DNA of 64,000 nucleotides from Anaerofustis stercorihominis (GTDB lineage: Bacteria; Bacillota; Clostridia; Eubacteriales; Anaerofustaceae). The notes under the pieces were generated by a model. It was given only the letters and a program-made list of their open reading frames with translations, was not told the DNA's origin and did not search any database. The stretch spans positions 1-64,000 of the forward strand of contig NZ_JANJZK010000005.1 in the NCBI RefSeq assembly GCF_024623185.1. The letters run 5' to 3'. Shown one piece after another: positions 62,553-64,000 of the stretch (within the stretch, counting starts at the first letter, position 1; each line of letters begins with the position of its first letter). The translations under genes were made by a program, and so were the position numbers.

Positions 62553-64000
62553 TTACCTTATCATCGAAAGTGAAATCCTATTCTTATCTTTATTTACATC
62601 TAAAACCGTCACTTCAACTATATCCCCCGTCTTTAATATATCGCTTGGATGTTTTATGAATGTATTTGATATTTGAGATATATGAACCAGACCGTCCTGA
62701 TGAACTCCGATATCAACGAATGCTCCGAAATCCACGACATTCCTAACCGTTCCTTTTAATTTCATTCCCACTATCAAATCTTCCATTTCCAAAACATCGC
62801 TTCTCAGTATCGGAGCAGGTATGTCTTCTCTTGGGTCTCTGCCCGGTTTGATGAGTTCTTTTAAAATATCCTTGAGTGTCGGGATACCTATTTCACATTT
62901 TTCCGCTATATCACCTAAACCTATCTTTTTAGCTTTTTCTTCCAAATCGGATATGTTATCGGTATTTATCTCTTTTAAAGTATGCCCTGTCAGTTCCAGT
63001 ACCTTTTTAGCCGCTTTATAAGTCTCCGGATGTACTCCGGAATTATCCAATGGATTTGAACTCTCCGCAACTCTTAGGAAGCCCGCACATTGTTCATAAG
63101 ACTTTTTACCAAGTTTAGGGACTTTTAAAAGCTCGGAACGTTTATTATATATCCCATTTTCTTCTCTGTAAGTGACTATATTCTTAGCTACAGCACTGCT
63201 TATCCCCGCAACATATTCAAGCAAAGAGACAGAAGCTGTATTAAGATCCACACCTACGCTGTTTACAACGCTTTCTACCACGCCTGTCAATGCTTCATTG
63301 AGTCTCGCCTTTGGCATATCGTGCTGATACTGACCCACACCGATACTCTTCGGATCTATTTTAACAAGCTCTGCGAGAGGGTCCTGAAGCCTTCTTGCAA
63401 TAGATACTGCACTCCTTAGTGCTACATCGAAATCAGGAAACTCTTTCGCCGCAAGTTTTGAAGCGGAGTATACCGAAGCACCAGCTTCGTTTACTATCAT
63501 GTAAGCTACGTCCGTTCCCTTTATCGTATCGGCTACAAATTTCTCAGATTCCCTTGAGGCAGTCCCGTTCCCGATAGATATTATCTCTACGTTATACTTA
63601 GCTATCAAGGCTTTTATTATCTTTTCCGATTCTTCTATTTTATTATGAGGAGGAGTAGGATATATAACTGTAGTATCCAATACCTTACCCGTACCGTCTA
63701 CGACCGCAATTTTACAACCCGTTCTGTAAGCAGGGTCTAAGCCTAAAGTCACTTTGTTTTTTACCGGAGGCTGCATTAAAAGCTGTCTTAGGTTAGTAGA
63801 GAAAGTCTTTATTGCTGATTCGTTGGCAGTATCTGTCAAATCATTTCTGATTTCTCTTTCTATAGAAGGAAATAATAGTCTGTCAAAAGCGTCGATACAT
63901 GTATCTATAATATATTTATATGCACTGCTTTTGTGGTTTTTAACGATATGCTTATGGATTATATATAGAGCTTGTTCTTTATCTACGCTTATCCCCACTT
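62553..64000 (-). CDS. tex: Tex-family S1 RNA-binding protein, 5' end outside the window
   Basis: The C-terminal 480 or so residues of a Tex/YqgF-like protein that is usually about 710-720 residues. The RNase H-like YqgF domain (LGLDPAYRTGCKIAVVDGTGK), helix-hairpin-helix region (GVDLNTASVSLLEYVAGIS, then YEQCAGFLRV) and C-terminal S1 domain (VGMKLKGTVRNVVDFGAFVDIG) are present. It is a nucleic-acid-binding factor linked to transcription and stress tolerance. The reading frame runs off the right edge, so no start is called. Confidence 0.93.
   Translation of the reverse strand, partial: VGISVDKEQALYIIHKHIVKNHKSSAYKYIIDTCIDAFDRLLFPSIEREIRNDLTDTANESAIKTFSTNLRQLLMQPPVKNKVTLGLDPAYRTGCKIAVVDGTGKVLDTTVIYPTPPHNKIEESEKIIKALIAKYNVEIISIGNGTASRESEKFVADTIKGTDVAYMIVNEAGASVYSASKLAAKEFPDFDVALRSAVSIARRLQDPLAELVKIDPKSIGVGQYQHDMPKARLNEALTGVVESVVNSVGVDLNTASVSLLEYVAGISSAVAKNIVTYREENGIYNKRSELLKVPKLGKKSYEQCAGFLRVAESSNPLDNSGVHPETYKAAKKVLELTGHTLKEINTDNISDLEEKAKKIGLGDIAEKCEIGIPTLKDILKELIKPGRDPREDIPAPILRSDVLEMEDLIVGMKLKGTVRNVVDFGAFVDIGVHQDGLVHISQISNTFIKHPSDILKTGDIVEVTVLDVNKDKNRISLSMIR

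Noticed and set aside
1-64000. CRISPR array or prophage
   Set aside because: No regularly spaced direct repeats, cas genes or phage structural genes were seen.

Overview
This window is a low-GC, AT-rich chromosomal segment from an anaerobic endospore-forming Clostridia-type Firmicute. The evidence is sporulation genes (spo0A, spoIVB, spoIIID, spoIIAA-spoIIAB-sigF, spoVAC-D-E, an alpha/beta SASP), a B12-dependent ribonucleotide reductase, feoAB, an Orr-like racemase, and strong purine-rich ribosome binding sites with many A-stem-loop-T terminators. Placement near Peptostreptococcales is an inference from gene order only.

Layout. 0-3 kb: feoA-feoB (ferrous iron uptake), a small unknown gene and a hairpin-rich non-coding stretch. 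3.5-6.1 kb: tRNA-Leu, two overlapping alkyltransferase genes, a DUF2000 gene, tRNA-Gly and tRNA-Val. 6-12.9 kb: a methyltransferase, a cysteine-rich/HAD fusion, sfsA, plsY, a large unknown membrane protein, exonuclease III and an unknown gene. 12.9-14.9 kb: a DUF4153-like membrane-protein gene broken by one in-frame TAA and bracketed by two inverted copies of a 42-bp GC-rich repeat. 15-20 kb: an iron alcohol dehydrogenase, spoIIID with an overlapping solute-binding-like gene, a long non-coding gap, a DacF-type carboxypeptidase, an Fn3-like fragment and copZ.

20.3-27.2 kb: an aromatic amino acid operon, aroF-aroB-aroA-aroC-pheA-like-aroE-aroK. It is preceded by a consensus promoter, a 32-codon leader peptide with 8 Phe and 3 Tyr codons, and a terminator whose 5' arm can instead pair with an 11-nt segment just after the leader stop codon. 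This looks like a complete ribosome-mediated attenuator, and it is the most interesting element found. The operon's pheA-like protein has chorismate mutase and ACT domains, but its prephenate dehydratase part has lost a lobe and the TRF motif. tyrA lies 4.5 kb downstream.

27.4-48.6 kb: nrdJ with two NrdR-like boxes, a TraB protein, tyrA, a DUF421/DUF4363 pair, tlyA-nadK-argR-recN-spoIVB-spo0A, a GntR regulator with deoC, a broken acetyltransferase, an MBL hydrolase, ACT/UPF0210/racemase genes, and cysteine desulfurase with thiI. 48.7-54 kb: a RacA-like coiled-coil gene, the SASP gene, spoIIA, spoVA and a hydrolase.

54-62.5 kb: an accessory island. It holds a tyrosine-recombinase-like protein lacking most catalytic residues and a type I restriction-modification locus (hsdM-hsdS-[FRG gene]-hsdR, minus strand). 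The FRG-domain gene between hsdS and hsdR is also interrupted by one in-frame TAA. The window ends inside tex.
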